This document shows positions 1 to 9,323 of a stretch of DNA of 37,686 bases, in pieces. Where the stretch lies: contig JAFASC010000222.1 in the NCBI GenBank assembly GCA_019244955.1, forward strand, positions 1 to 37,686, written 5' to 3'. Origin of the DNA: Methylobacteriaceae bacterium. GTDB taxonomy: Bacteria; Pseudomonadota; Alphaproteobacteria; Rhizobiales; Beijerinckiaceae. The notes beneath the pieces were generated by a model. That model was not told the DNA's origin, made no database searches, and saw only the letters and a list, made by a program, of their open reading frames with translations. The translations under genes were made by a program, and so were the position numbers. Position 1 is the stretch's first letter. Every line of letters begins with the position of its first letter.

Positions 1-509
1 GGATCGCCGGTCTTACTCTCGGCGCGGGCGACAATCTCCTTGCGCTCGCTCAGTGCGCTGCGCGGCCGCGGTTTGGTCTCGCGGATCAGATCGAGCCCGT
101 GCTCGAGATCGAGGCGCAGATCTTGACCGGCGTCGCGCTTTTTCTCAAGCCCCGCATGCCAACTCGCGAAGGGATCGCGCCAAGCTTCGATCGTGTACAA
201 GTATCGCGCATTTGCTTCGAGCCGGAAAGAGCCGCTCCAGCGGTCGTTCTCGAGGAAACGCATGGGTGTGCGGCGCCACTCGGTTTCGCGTTCAACACGG
301 TACAAGAGATCGACACCGATTTTCTCGTGACCGTCGGAAAAGACCGTCGCCTGAACTTGAACCGTGTCGCCGACGATCCTTTTGATAGGCGTGTCGCCGC
401 AATCGATCATCGGGCTTACCGCTTCAATGGCGACGCGGCCCTCCGCAATCTGCGGCGATACACTTAATCCGCGCGCCCGCGAGGCGCGGGCATTCAATAC
501 TGGTGTCAT
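1..509 (-). CDS. glgE: Alpha-1,4-glucan:maltose-1-phosphate maltosyltransferase (GlgE), N-terminal part only, runs off window
   Basis: Reverse-strand translation from ATG 509-507: MTPVLNARASRARGLSVSPQIAEGRVAIEAVSPMIDCGDTPIKRIVGDTVQVQATVFSDGHEKIGVDLLYRVERETEWRRTPMRFLENDRWSGSF..., typical of the GlgE N-terminal domain; start overlaps the upstream stop (ATGA). Absent from ORF track because truncated. Confidence 0.85.
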   Translation of the reverse strand, partial: MTPVLNARASRARGLSVSPQIAEGRVAIEAVSPMIDCGDTPIKRIVGDTVQVQATVFSDGHEKIGVDLLYRVERETEWRRTPMRFLENDRWSGSFRLEANARYLYTIEAWRDPFASWHAGLEKKRDAGQDLRLDLEHGLDLIRETKPRPRSALSERKEIVARAESKTGD

Positions 510-3500
510 GCGCCAATCCTTGCGACGGCGAACGGCAGGTCGGAGAGGAGTTCTGAAGCTGTGACTTCTCCGTTGGAAATAAATGCCGATCCCGTCAGGA
601 GGTTGCGCCACCGCCCCTCCGGCAGGCCGAGGCGCGTGTCGCGCCATCCCGCCTCCCCGAGCGGGAAATCAAGCTCGGCGAGTTGGCGGTGCAGGAGGCG
701 CGGCACCGCGACCATGAGCATGTCGTTCTGGCGTTGCCGTTTGAAGGCGACGAGCCGCGCCGCTTCCGCGCCCCGCACGGCAAGCGGCTCGAAAGTGCCC
801 TCGCTGTAGAGTTCAGGCGCCGCCGCCCGGTCAGCCAGCAGGATTGCCATCACCCGCTGTTTGATGCGCCCGTCCGCCCAGCCGCGGATGAGGTCGGCAA
901 GGTCGGTCGAGTCGGAGAGCGCAGCCGCGCGCGCGCTATAGTCGACCGGGCGCCGATTGTCGGGATCGACGAGCGAAAAATCCCAGAACTCGGTGCCTTG
1001 ATAGAAGTCGGGCACGCCGGGAAGCGTACTTTTCAAGATCGTGCGGGTCAGCCCGTTGAGCATGCCGCGCGCCGAAAGTTCCTGCGCCAGAGGAACGATC
1101 GCCGCCCAAGGCGCGCCGGCCGGATCAAGCAGCAGCGCGATGAACTCGCGTGCGCTTGCTTCGTAACTTTCGTTCGGATTAATCCACGATGTATGGCGCT
1201 TCGCCTCTCGCAGCGCCTTTTGCACATATGCGTTCAGACGCTCGCGGAAGCTCTCGATGATTTCCGGCGCGGACGTGTCTTGGATTGCCTCGAGCGGCAT
1301 CGCACCGATGAAAGATTGCAGCAGCATATAGCGGTCGTTCGGGTCGATCACCTCACGATCCGTGAACCGCTCCAGGACGGCGCGCTCGACCGTTTCGATC
1401 AGGCGCGCCCAGTTTTCCGGCATCTCGGAGAGTGCGAGCAGGCGCCCGCGCGCGTCCTCGCCGCGTTTGGTATCGTGCGTCGCCGTCGCGATCAGCGCGT
1501 TCTTTTGATGCTCGTAGCGCTCCTGCTGCGCGGCATAGAAAGCGTTGAGATCGATGCCGAATGCGGCGGGATCGCCCCCGACCTCATTCAGGACGAGAAA
1601 TCGCACCTCGCGATAGAACAGCGTGTCTTCGAGACTTTTGGCCATCACCGGCCCGGTCAATTGCTGGAAGCGGCGACGCAAGCGTGAAACGAGGCTTCGA
1701 CTCGGACGCGCCGGCGTCGTTCCGCGCTCCAGCAGCACGCCGGCGATCATGTCGTGCACGGTGGGGTCGGCCAGGCGGCTCTTCGCCTTCGCCTCGGCGA
1801 CGCTCGTCTCGATGATCTCAACGTCTTCCGCGGCAGCCGCGTGCCGCTCGGTGAGGTAAGTGCGGTACACCGGGAAAGCGGCGATTATTTCGCTCAACGC
1901 GGTGCGGATGGCGTTGACTGTCGCGTCGCGCGTACGGCGGTCGGAATCGGCGATGCGCTTTGCATCTGAGACCAGGCCCTCAAGCTCGCTCGCAAAGCTC
2001 GTCTCCAGGATTTCCAGTTTGGCGCGCCGCAGCGCCTCGTGAAAGTCCTCGCCGCGGCCGGTGCAGACGCGATAGAGTCGGTCGAACGGGCCCTTTGCGT
2101 TCCGGTCGACGAGAATGCCGTCAAGCAGCGTCAGCGCATCGTAACCCGTCGTGCCGGCGATCGGCCACTCGCGCAAGCGCTCGCCGGGTTCGAGAATCTT
2201 TTCGACGACGATGTAGAAGCCCGGCCCGACCGCGCCCTGTAGCGCTTCCACGTAAGCCGCGGGATCAGCAAGGCCATCGATGTGATCCACGCGCAATCCG
2301 TGCACGCGTCCCTCGCGGACGAGCCGGAAAATCAGCGCGTGGCTCGCTTCAAACACGTCCCGCTCCTCGACACGCAGTCCGGCGAGCGAATCGATGTCGA
2401 AGAAGCGACGGTAATTCACGTCGCTTGCGGCAACGCGCCAATAAGCCAGGCGATACGCTTGCTGTTCGAGCAATTCATGGAGCGGCTCGAAGCTTTCCCG
2501 CCGGCCTTTGATCCCGTTCAGCACTTCGACGGCGCGTTCGATCGCGCGCAGCAATGCCGGGTCGCGCCGCGCCGCGCGCGCAAGCCGCTTCTTTATGCCT
2601 TCGGCGCGAACAGGAAAATCGGCGCGCCGCCGCGCCGAAGTCTCGCTTGCCATGCTGCGCAAGTCGCCGACGATCGCCAAAACGTCGCGGCTGATCGCTG
2701 ATGTGCCGAGGATCGCTAGCGCATTGTCGAGAATATCGGGATAGGTGAGCGGCGAGATCGGGAAGCGGTGCTCGTATTGCCAGACGCTGAACGCCCCCTG
2801 CGCCGCATCGAAAGCGAGATGCAGGTTCCCGCTTTCCAGCGCCTCGCCATATTGCTCACCGAGAAACGGCAGGACCAGCTTGCCGTGCGCGCCAAGCCGT
2901 TGCCAGTCGACGTCGAAATAATGCGCATGCGGCGACAGTTCGCCCCATTCGAGGATCGACAGCCACCACGGATTGTCGGCTCCTCCCACTCCCATATGGT
3001 TCGGCACGATGTCGAGCACGAGCTGCAGATCGTGCTTGGCGAGCGTGTCGGAGAAGCGCAGGAATGCGGCTTCGCCGCCCAGTTCCGGATTGATCCTCGT
3101 CGGGTCGACGCTGTCGTAGCCGTGCGTCGAGCCCGGGCGCGCCTGAAAGATCGGCGAGGCATAGACATGACTGATGCCGAGCTTGGCGAGGTAGGGGAGG
3201 ATCGCGCTTGCCTGATCGAAACCGAAAGCCTTGTGGAATTGCAGGCGATACGTCGCGCGCGGCGGCGGTGAGGCTAGGCGCGAGACCTCCGGACGCAAGC
3301 CGCGCCCTTCGAGCGCGAGCGCCGCCGCGGTTTTCGCCAGCGGACCGCCAGGTGCGGCGATCTCGCGCAACGTAAGCCGCAGCCGCCGCTTCCAATTCGG
3401 ATGACCGCGATCGGGGCCCGGCATGTTCGCCTGATTCATCTCGCGTGTTGCGTCTTCCACTTGCACGGCGGCGAGGATCGAAGGCGTGCGCCCAAGATAG

Positions 3501-5374
3501 CGGATGCTGCCGACGAGTGGCGGCTCGCCGGGATCGTCGGCGGAGGTGAGGTTCTGCTGCTCCAAAGCCTGCCGTAGCCGCACTTTGTCGGCCTCGCGCA
3601 GCGCCCGCTCGCGCGCCGCGAGATCGGGTGCGAAAATGCCGAATGTTTCACGCAGATCGACATCTTGGCCGCGCCACCACCCCATGAAGGTCGGCAGATC
3701 GTGCGTGGTCAGCGCGGCCAAGGCATCGCGGGGATAAGCGTCCGGCGGTTTGAAGGCGCCGTCATTATCATGCTCGAAGAAGAGAATACGGTAGCTTAAA
3801 AGCCCAGCGCGCATGATCGCGTCGGAAAAACCTTCCGGCGCGGTGCCCAAATCTTCCGCAATGACCAGGCAACGATTGCGGTGGCTTTCGAGTCGGAGCA
3901 CCGCAAGCGAGGCTTCGAAGGGATACTCGACATAAGCGCCGTCTTTTGCCGATTGGCCGCGGGGAATAAGGAACAGGCGCTGCAGCTGGAATGCATGATC
4001 GATGCGGATCGCGCCGGCATGACGCATGTTGGCGCGAACCAATGCGCGAAAGGCGGCAAACCCCTGCGCCTCGAGTGCCAAAGGATGGAACGGCGGCAGA
4101 CCCCAATTCTGTCCCTCGGGCCCGAGCAGATCCGGTGGCGCGCCGATCGACAGAGCCGGTGCAAAGCGATCCGGATGCGCCCACACTTCCGAGCCGCCGG
4201 AATCACCGCCGACCGCGAGGTCGCGGTAAAGCCCGATCTCCATGCCGGCGCTTGCCGCATCGCGTGCCGCCTCGGCGAGTTGTCGATCGGCGAGAAATTG
4301 CAGCCATTCGTGGAAGTCGACGAGATCGGAATTTTGCTGGGCAAAGCGCGCGACCTGCGGCGATGCATGATCACGAAAAGCCTCCGGCCATTCGCCGAGC
4401 CAAGTGCACCCGTCTTGGCGTAATTTCTCCGAAGCCGATTCGAAGATCGCGTGCAGGCGCAGATTGTCGCCTTCATCGCGGCGAAACGCCTCGAATTCGG
4501 CCGTGGCTCCGCGCGAACGCACCTCCTGCCACAGCGCATCGAGGACGCGGCGCTGAATTGCCCAGACGGCGGCGTGGTCGACGAACGGCGCGCGACGCAA
4601 ATGGTCGATCTGCGCGGCGCTCTCGCCTTCAAGCAGTTTTGCCGCGCGGCTGCCGGCAAACTCCGGGATGCGACAGAGATCGATCAGCAGCGGATCCAGG
4701 AACAGCCGCGACGATGGCGAATACGGCGAGATTTTGCTGCGATCGGACGCAAACAACGCGTGCAGCGGACTGAGGCCCAGAAACGATGCGCCGTGGCGTC
4801 CGGCGGCTGTGGCGAGTTCGGCAACGTTGGTCAAATTGCCGATGCCGATGTCGTCCGATCCGCGCAGACTTGCGACTTGACACGTCAGTCCCCAGGCGCG
4901 GCCGCGCTCGAGTTGCTCGGGCTGGTAACACCGCTGCGGCGCGATGATGAGCAGCGACTCGGCATGGGAATCGCCGGCGCGCGTGATGAGCTTGTGATAT
5001 CCGCCGGGCAGATGGTCGAGCCAAAGCACGGTCCCGCGATCATGATGCTCGACTCGGGCTCGCCCTTCGCGCGTTCCGCCGTCCTCCAGCGCGACTTGCC
5101 ACTCGACCTTTGTCTCCGGCGCGGCACGCACAGGGATCGTGCCGTATGTGTCCGGCGTGATGACGGGCGCAACGAGCGCACGGCGCATCTGCTCGATTGA
5201 CGCGAGCGAATCGCGCGTCGCGCTGGCATTCGACACATCGAGGCCGAAAGCTCCGATGATCGCGCGCTTCGTCTCCTGCGGCGTGAGGTTTTCGTTCTGA
5301 TGGACGTCGGTGTAGCCGGGGGCAATCCCGAGCAGATTGGCGAGGCGATCTACGGCGTCGGCACCTGCGCTCAC
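506..5374 (-). CDS. Bifunctional 4-alpha-glucanotransferase (MalQ) / maltooligosyltrehalose synthase (TreY) fusion, 1622 aa
   Basis: N-terminal half has MalQ signatures (GRAWGLTCQVASLRGSDDIGIGNLTNVAELA, IRIDHAFQLQRLFLIPRG, VIAEDLGTAPEGF, TTHDLPTFMGWWRG); from about aa 705 TreY signatures (ATYRLQFHKAFGFDQASAILPYLAKLGISHVYASPIFQARPGSTHGYDSVDPTRINPELGG, LVLDIVPNHMGVGGADNPWW, GLRVDHIDGLADP, GVPDFYQGTEFWDFSLVDPDNRRPVD). Confidence 0.93.
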   Translation of the reverse strand: MSAGADAVDRLANLLGIAPGYTDVHQNENLTPQETKRAIIGAFGLDVSNASATRDSLASIEQMRRALVAPVITPDTYGTIPVRAAPETKVEWQVALEDGGTREGRARVEHHDRGTVLWLDHLPGGYHKLITRAGDSHAESLLIIAPQRCYQPEQLERGRAWGLTCQVASLRGSDDIGIGNLTNVAELATAAGRHGASFLGLSPLHALFASDRSKISPYSPSSRLFLDPLLIDLCRIPEFAGSRAAKLLEGESAAQIDHLRRAPFVDHAAVWAIQRRVLDALWQEVRSRGATAEFEAFRRDEGDNLRLHAIFESASEKLRQDGCTWLGEWPEAFRDHASPQVARFAQQNSDLVDFHEWLQFLADRQLAEAARDAASAGMEIGLYRDLAVGGDSGGSEVWAHPDRFAPALSIGAPPDLLGPEGQNWGLPPFHPLALEAQGFAAFRALVRANMRHAGAIRIDHAFQLQRLFLIPRGQSAKDGAYVEYPFEASLAVLRLESHRNRCLVIAEDLGTAPEGFSDAIMRAGLLSYRILFFEHDNDGAFKPPDAYPRDALAALTTHDLPTFMGWWRGQDVDLRETFGIFAPDLAARERALREADKVRLRQALEQQNLTSADDPGEPPLVGSIRYLGRTPSILAAVQVEDATREMNQANMPGPDRGHPNWKRRLRLTLREIAAPGGPLAKTAAALALEGRGLRPEVSRLASPPPRATYRLQFHKAFGFDQASAILPYLAKLGISHVYASPIFQARPGSTHGYDSVDPTRINPELGGEAAFLRFSDTLAKHDLQLVLDIVPNHMGVGGADNPWWLSILEWGELSPHAHYFDVDWQRLGAHGKLVLPFLGEQYGEALESGNLHLAFDAAQGAFSVWQYEHRFPISPLTYPDILDNALAILGTSAISRDVLAIVGDLRSMASETSARRRADFPVRAEGIKKRLARAARRDPALLRAIERAVEVLNGIKGRRESFEPLHELLEQQAYRLAYWRVAASDVNYRRFFDIDSLAGLRVEERDVFEASHALIFRLVREGRVHGLRVDHIDGLADPAAYVEALQGAVGPGFYIVVEKILEPGERLREWPIAGTTGYDALTLLDGILVDRNAKGPFDRLYRVCTGRGEDFHEALRRAKLEILETSFASELEGLVSDAKRIADSDRRTRDATVNAIRTALSEIIAAFPVYRTYLTERHAAAAEDVEIIETSVAEAKAKSRLADPTVHDMIAGVLLERGTTPARPSRSLVSRLRRRFQQLTGPVMAKSLEDTLFYREVRFLVLNEVGGDPAAFGIDLNAFYAAQQERYEHQKNALIATATHDTKRGEDARGRLLALSEMPENWARLIETVERAVLERFTDREVIDPNDRYMLLQSFIGAMPLEAIQDTSAPEIIESFRERLNAYVQKALREAKRHTSWINPNESYEASAREFIALLLDPAGAPWAAIVPLAQELSARGMLNGLTRTILKSTLPGVPDFYQGTEFWDFSLVDPDNRRPVDYSARAAALSDSTDLADLIRGWADGRIKQRVMAILLADRAAAPELYSEGTFEPLAVRGAEAARLVAFKRQRQNDMLMVAVPRLLHRQLAELDFPLGEAGWRDTRLGLPEGRWRNLLTGSAFISNGEVTASELLSDLPFAVARIGA

Positions 5375-7185
5375 GGAGCGGTTCTCCAGGAGATGCCGGT
5401 CCAGGGGCGCAGGTGAACGCGATTGTCTTGCGCCGAAGCATCCGGGCTTTGCCAGATGATGCGCGCGCCATGGGGCAAATCGACTTCGCCTGCGCGGTCC
5501 CCGAACGACGCTGCAAAAGCGAGCCCGCCTGCCTCAAAGCGCCACTCGACCGTCAGCACGGCATTGGTGACATTATAGCTGGCGTCAAAATAGCGGCTCG
5601 CAATCAACGGCACGATTTCGCGATGCCGGATCGCGATCAAATTGCGCAGCTCGCTGAGCACGCTTGCATGCGGCTCGCGGCTGATTTCGGTCCAATCGAT
5701 CTTGGAATGGACAAAGGTCCTCTCGTCGGTCGGGTCGGGGATGCGTGCAGCAGCAGCTTCGTCGGCGAACGCCTTGAAGTGGCGGAACTCCCGGCGGCGG
5801 CCCTCGCGCACCGCTTTCGACAATTCTTCGCTCTCGGAGAAATCGACGAAAAACTGGAACGGCGCGGACGCGCTCCATTCCTCGCCCATGAACAACATCG
5901 GGATTTGCGGACTGAGCATCAACCCCGCATGCGCCAGCGCCAGCTTCTCGGGCGTGGTTAAGGCCGCGATGCGCTCGCCAAAGGCACGATTGCCAATCTG
6001 GTCGTGGTTCTGCAAGTGCGCGACAAAAGCGCTCGGCGGCAGATGCGCGGAAGCCTCCCCGCGCGGTTTCCCGCCACGAATTTGCATCGGTTCGCCCTGG
6101 AAGACGAAGCCTTCAGCAAGGCCGCGTCCGAGCCGCCCGACCGGGTCGTCGACGTAATCGGCGTAATATCCCTCGCTCTCGCCCGTCATCAGCACGTGCC
6201 AACAATGGTGCACGTCATCGTTCCATTGCGCCGTGTAATGAATCGGCTGGCCGGCTTCGTCGCGCTGCAGCCATTTCGCTTCGTTCTCTTCGTTTTCGAG
6301 GATTAGGTGGATTTGCCGATCCGGCAATGTCTCGCGAATTGCGTCCGCAATCTCGATCAGGATGTGGTTGGCGCTGTCATCGGTAATCGCGTGGACCGCA
6401 TCAAAGCGCAAACCGTCCGCATTGAACTCTTCGAGCCAATAGAGCGCATTGTGCAGGAAGAAATCGCGCACGGTCCGCTCTTCATCGAAAGCAAGTCCGC
6501 CGCCCCAGGGCGTTTGGTGGCGCTCGGTGAAGAAGGATTTTGCAAAAGCGTGCAGATAATTGCCGCTCGGGCCGAAATGATTATAGACTACGTCGATGAA
6601 GATCATGATCCCGAGCGCGTGCGCGCGCTCGATGAGCCGCTTCAAGTCATCCGGGGTGCCGTAGGACGCATTCGGCGCGAAGTGTGCGACACCGTCATAG
6701 CCCCAATTGCGTGCGCCGGGACAGTCGGAAAGCGGCATCAGTTCGATCGCGGTGGCGCCGAGATCGCGCCAATGTTCGAGCTTTTCTGCAAGCGCCGCAA
6801 ACGTCCCCTGCGGAGTGGCGGTGCCGACATGCACCTCGACGATTACCGCTTCCGCCCAAGGGCGGCCGTGCCACTCGCCGTCGCTCCAGGCAAAGGCAAG
6901 CGGGTCGACAATTGCGCTCGGCTGATGCACCCCGTCCGGCTGATAGCGCGAGGCCGGATCGGGCGCACGCAAGCTTTCGTTCAGTTCATAAATGTAGCGC
7001 GTGCCGGCACTCACCCCGGTCAGTTCCAGCTCGTGCCATCCGTCCGGCTTCGCCGCCATGGGGTGCGGGGTGTCGGCTACAATCGCGCGCGGATTTTGTT
7101 CGTCCGGGGCGAAAAGCGCGAACCGGGTCTTATCTTGATCGATATGCGCGCCAAACGGCATGCGGTGCACGCGTCTCATTATCAT
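5371..7185 (-). CDS. treZ: Malto-oligosyltrehalose trehalohydrolase (TreZ)
   Basis: MPFGAHIDQDKTRFALFAPDEQ..., VEVHVGTATPQGTFAALAEKLEHWRDLGATAIELMPLSDCPGARNWGYDGV, VVYNHFGPSGNYLHAF, DGLRFDAVHAITDDS, PMLFMGEEWSASAPFQFFVDF; between glgX and treY. Confidence 0.93.
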   Translation of the reverse strand: MIMRRVHRMPFGAHIDQDKTRFALFAPDEQNPRAIVADTPHPMAAKPDGWHELELTGVSAGTRYIYELNESLRAPDPASRYQPDGVHQPSAIVDPLAFAWSDGEWHGRPWAEAVIVEVHVGTATPQGTFAALAEKLEHWRDLGATAIELMPLSDCPGARNWGYDGVAHFAPNASYGTPDDLKRLIERAHALGIMIFIDVVYNHFGPSGNYLHAFAKSFFTERHQTPWGGGLAFDEERTVRDFFLHNALYWLEEFNADGLRFDAVHAITDDSANHILIEIADAIRETLPDRQIHLILENEENEAKWLQRDEAGQPIHYTAQWNDDVHHCWHVLMTGESEGYYADYVDDPVGRLGRGLAEGFVFQGEPMQIRGGKPRGEASAHLPPSAFVAHLQNHDQIGNRAFGERIAALTTPEKLALAHAGLMLSPQIPMLFMGEEWSASAPFQFFVDFSESEELSKAVREGRRREFRHFKAFADEAAAARIPDPTDERTFVHSKIDWTEISREPHASVLSELRNLIAIRHREIVPLIASRYFDASYNVTNAVLTVEWRFEAGGLAFAASFGDRAGEVDLPHGARIIWQSPDASAQDNRVHLRPWTGISWRTAP

Positions 7186-7188
7186 TTG

Positions 7189-9291
7189 TTACGCCGGCGT
7201 AAGTTGGAAGAGCGCGAGCGAACGTGCGCCGATTGGAAATGTTCCCCCCGGACGCAGAACGGATACCGGCGTGCGCACATGTCCATGAGCCTCCTGCGTA
7301 TCGAACACATGTGTCCACGCGGCTCCCGGCAAATGCGGATTGAGCGTGAAATCGACCTTTTTGGTGGATGCGTTGAGGAGGACGATAAATCGCTGGCCGT
7401 CGGCCGAATCGTTGCCGATCTGCATGCCGAGCGTACGACGGTTCTCGTCCGCCCAGTCCTCGTTGGTCATTTCCCGGCCCTCGGGCGCGAGCCAATAGAC
7501 GTCCTGCAGGCCATTCTTGTCGACGCGGGAGCCGGTCAGATAACGGCGCCGGCGGAACACGTCATGACTGCGCCGAAGCCGGATGAGCAGCTGAATGAAG
7601 GAGAATAGATCGGGATCGACTTTCTCGCCGCGGTCCCAATCGAGCCAGCTCGTCTCGTTGTCCTGACAATAGGCATTGTTGTTGCCCTTCTGCGTGCGCG
7701 AGAATTCATCCCCCATGAGCAGCATCGGCACGCCGACAGAGAAGAACACCGTCGCCAGAAGGTTGCGCTTCTGCTGGGCACGCAAAACGAGAATGGCGGG
7801 GTCCCTGGTCGGCCCCTCGACCCCGCAATTCCAGGAGACGTTATGGGGATGTCCGTCTTTGTTGTCCTCGCGGTTCGGCTCGTTGTGACGCTCGTTGTAG
7901 CTGACGAGGTCCTGCAACGTGAAGCCGTCATGGGACGAGACATATTGGACCGAAGCCCAGGGCTGGCGCCCGCGCCTGTGAAAGATCTCGCGTGATCCAG
8001 TGAGGGCGCGCGCGAGACCGGCGATCTGTCCGGCATCGCCGCGCCAGAAACCGCGGATCGTGTCGCGAAAGCTATCGTTCCACTCGCTCCAGCCGGGCGG
8101 AAATTGTCCCAAGCGGTAGCCGTTGGAGCCGAGATCCCACGGCTCCGCGATCAATTTGACGCGCGACAAAACCGGATCCTGCCCAACTGCGCGCAGGAAG
8201 CCGGCCCGGTCGGAAAACTCGAATGGGTCGCGGGCGAGCGCCGGTGCAAGATCGAAACGGAAGCCGTCGACGTGATAAGCCTCAACCCAATGCCGCAGAC
8301 TGTCCGTCACCATCTGCAGGACGCGCGGATGCGCAAGGTCGAGCGTATTTCCGGTCCCGGTCACGTCCCAGACGAAACGCGGATTGTCCGGTGCAAGCTT
8401 GTAGTAGCTGCGATTGTCTATGCCGCGGAAGGAGAGCGTCGGGCCGAGCTGATTGCCTTCGGCGGTATGATTGTACACGACGTCGAGGATGACCTCGATC
8501 CTGGCTTCGTGGAGCGTGCGGACGGCGGCTTTGAGATCAAGCACGCCATCACCTTCGGAGCTGTAATAGCGCGGCTCCGGCGCGAAGAAAGCGAGAGTCG
8601 AATAACCCCAATAGTTCCTGAGCTTCTTCTCGACGAGAAAGCGATCGTCGGCGAAGGCATGGATCGGCATGAGTTCGATCGCGGTTACCCCGAGCTTGAC
8701 CAGATGATCGACGATCGCGGGATGGGCGAGCGCGGCATACGTGCCGCGCATCGTCATCGGCACGTCGGGATGCAGCTGCGTCAGGCCTTTGACGTGCGCC
8801 TCGTAAATCAGCGTGTCGCGCCACGCGTGACGCGGCGGCTGATCGCCACCCCACATATGCGAAGGGTCCTCGACCACGCATTTCGGCATCATCGGAGCAC
8901 TATCGCGGCTATCTCGGGTGAGGTCGGCGCGATGCGCATCCCGCCGATAGCCGTACAGCGCATCGTGCCAGCGAATGCGTCCGGAGAGCCGCCGCGCGTA
9001 AGGGTCGATGAGCAGCTTGCGCGGGTTGAAACGGTGGCCGTGCGCCGGTTCATAAGGTCCGTGCACGCGGTAGCCGTACAATTGTCCCGGGCGCAGTCCG
9101 TTCACATAGCCGTGCCAGACTTCGTCCGAATATTGCGGCAGTCTATATTCCTCGATCTGACGGCGTCCGGACGAGTCGAACAGGCAAAGGTCAACCGCGC
9201 TCGCATGGGCTGAAAACAGGGCGAAGTTCACGCCCTTGCCGTCCCAGGTCGCACCGAGCGGCGCAGGCGAGCCGTCGTCGAGGCGCGTCAT
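7189..9291 (-). CDS. glgX: Glycogen debranching enzyme (GlgX/TreX family)
   Basis: MTRLDDGSPAPLGATWDGKGVNFALFSAHASAVDLCLFD..., YWGYSTLAFFAPEPRY, VILDVVYNHTAEGNQLGPTLSFRGIDN, DGFRFDLAPALAR, LLMGDEFSRTQKGNNNAYCQDNETSWLDWD. ORF-track start at 9465 overlaps otsA; Met at 9291 is the more likely start. Confidence 0.93.
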   Translation of the reverse strand: MTRLDDGSPAPLGATWDGKGVNFALFSAHASAVDLCLFDSSGRRQIEEYRLPQYSDEVWHGYVNGLRPGQLYGYRVHGPYEPAHGHRFNPRKLLIDPYARRLSGRIRWHDALYGYRRDAHRADLTRDSRDSAPMMPKCVVEDPSHMWGGDQPPRHAWRDTLIYEAHVKGLTQLHPDVPMTMRGTYAALAHPAIVDHLVKLGVTAIELMPIHAFADDRFLVEKKLRNYWGYSTLAFFAPEPRYYSSEGDGVLDLKAAVRTLHEARIEVILDVVYNHTAEGNQLGPTLSFRGIDNRSYYKLAPDNPRFVWDVTGTGNTLDLAHPRVLQMVTDSLRHWVEAYHVDGFRFDLAPALARDPFEFSDRAGFLRAVGQDPVLSRVKLIAEPWDLGSNGYRLGQFPPGWSEWNDSFRDTIRGFWRGDAGQIAGLARALTGSREIFHRRGRQPWASVQYVSSHDGFTLQDLVSYNERHNEPNREDNKDGHPHNVSWNCGVEGPTRDPAILVLRAQQKRNLLATVFFSVGVPMLLMGDEFSRTQKGNNNAYCQDNETSWLDWDRGEKVDPDLFSFIQLLIRLRRSHDVFRRRRYLTGSRVDKNGLQDVYWLAPEGREMTNEDWADENRRTLGMQIGNDSADGQRFIVLLNASTKKVDFTLNPHLPGAAWTHVFDTQEAHGHVRTPVSVLRPGGTFPIGARSLALFQLTPA

Positions 9292-9323
9292 CCAAGCGGA
9301 TTCCGGGACTGCTGGCCGGCGGT

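Noticed and set aside
683-1687. 334-aa plus-strand ORF inside malQ::treY
   Set aside because: Antisense to a well-supported enzyme; long shadow ORFs are expected at this GC content and the peptide has no recognisable domain.
6307-7608. 433-aa plus-strand ORF across treZ/glgX
   Set aside because: Antisense shadow ORF spanning two confident genes.
8104-9213. 369-aa plus-strand ORF inside glgX
   Set aside because: Antisense to glgX; no domain signature.
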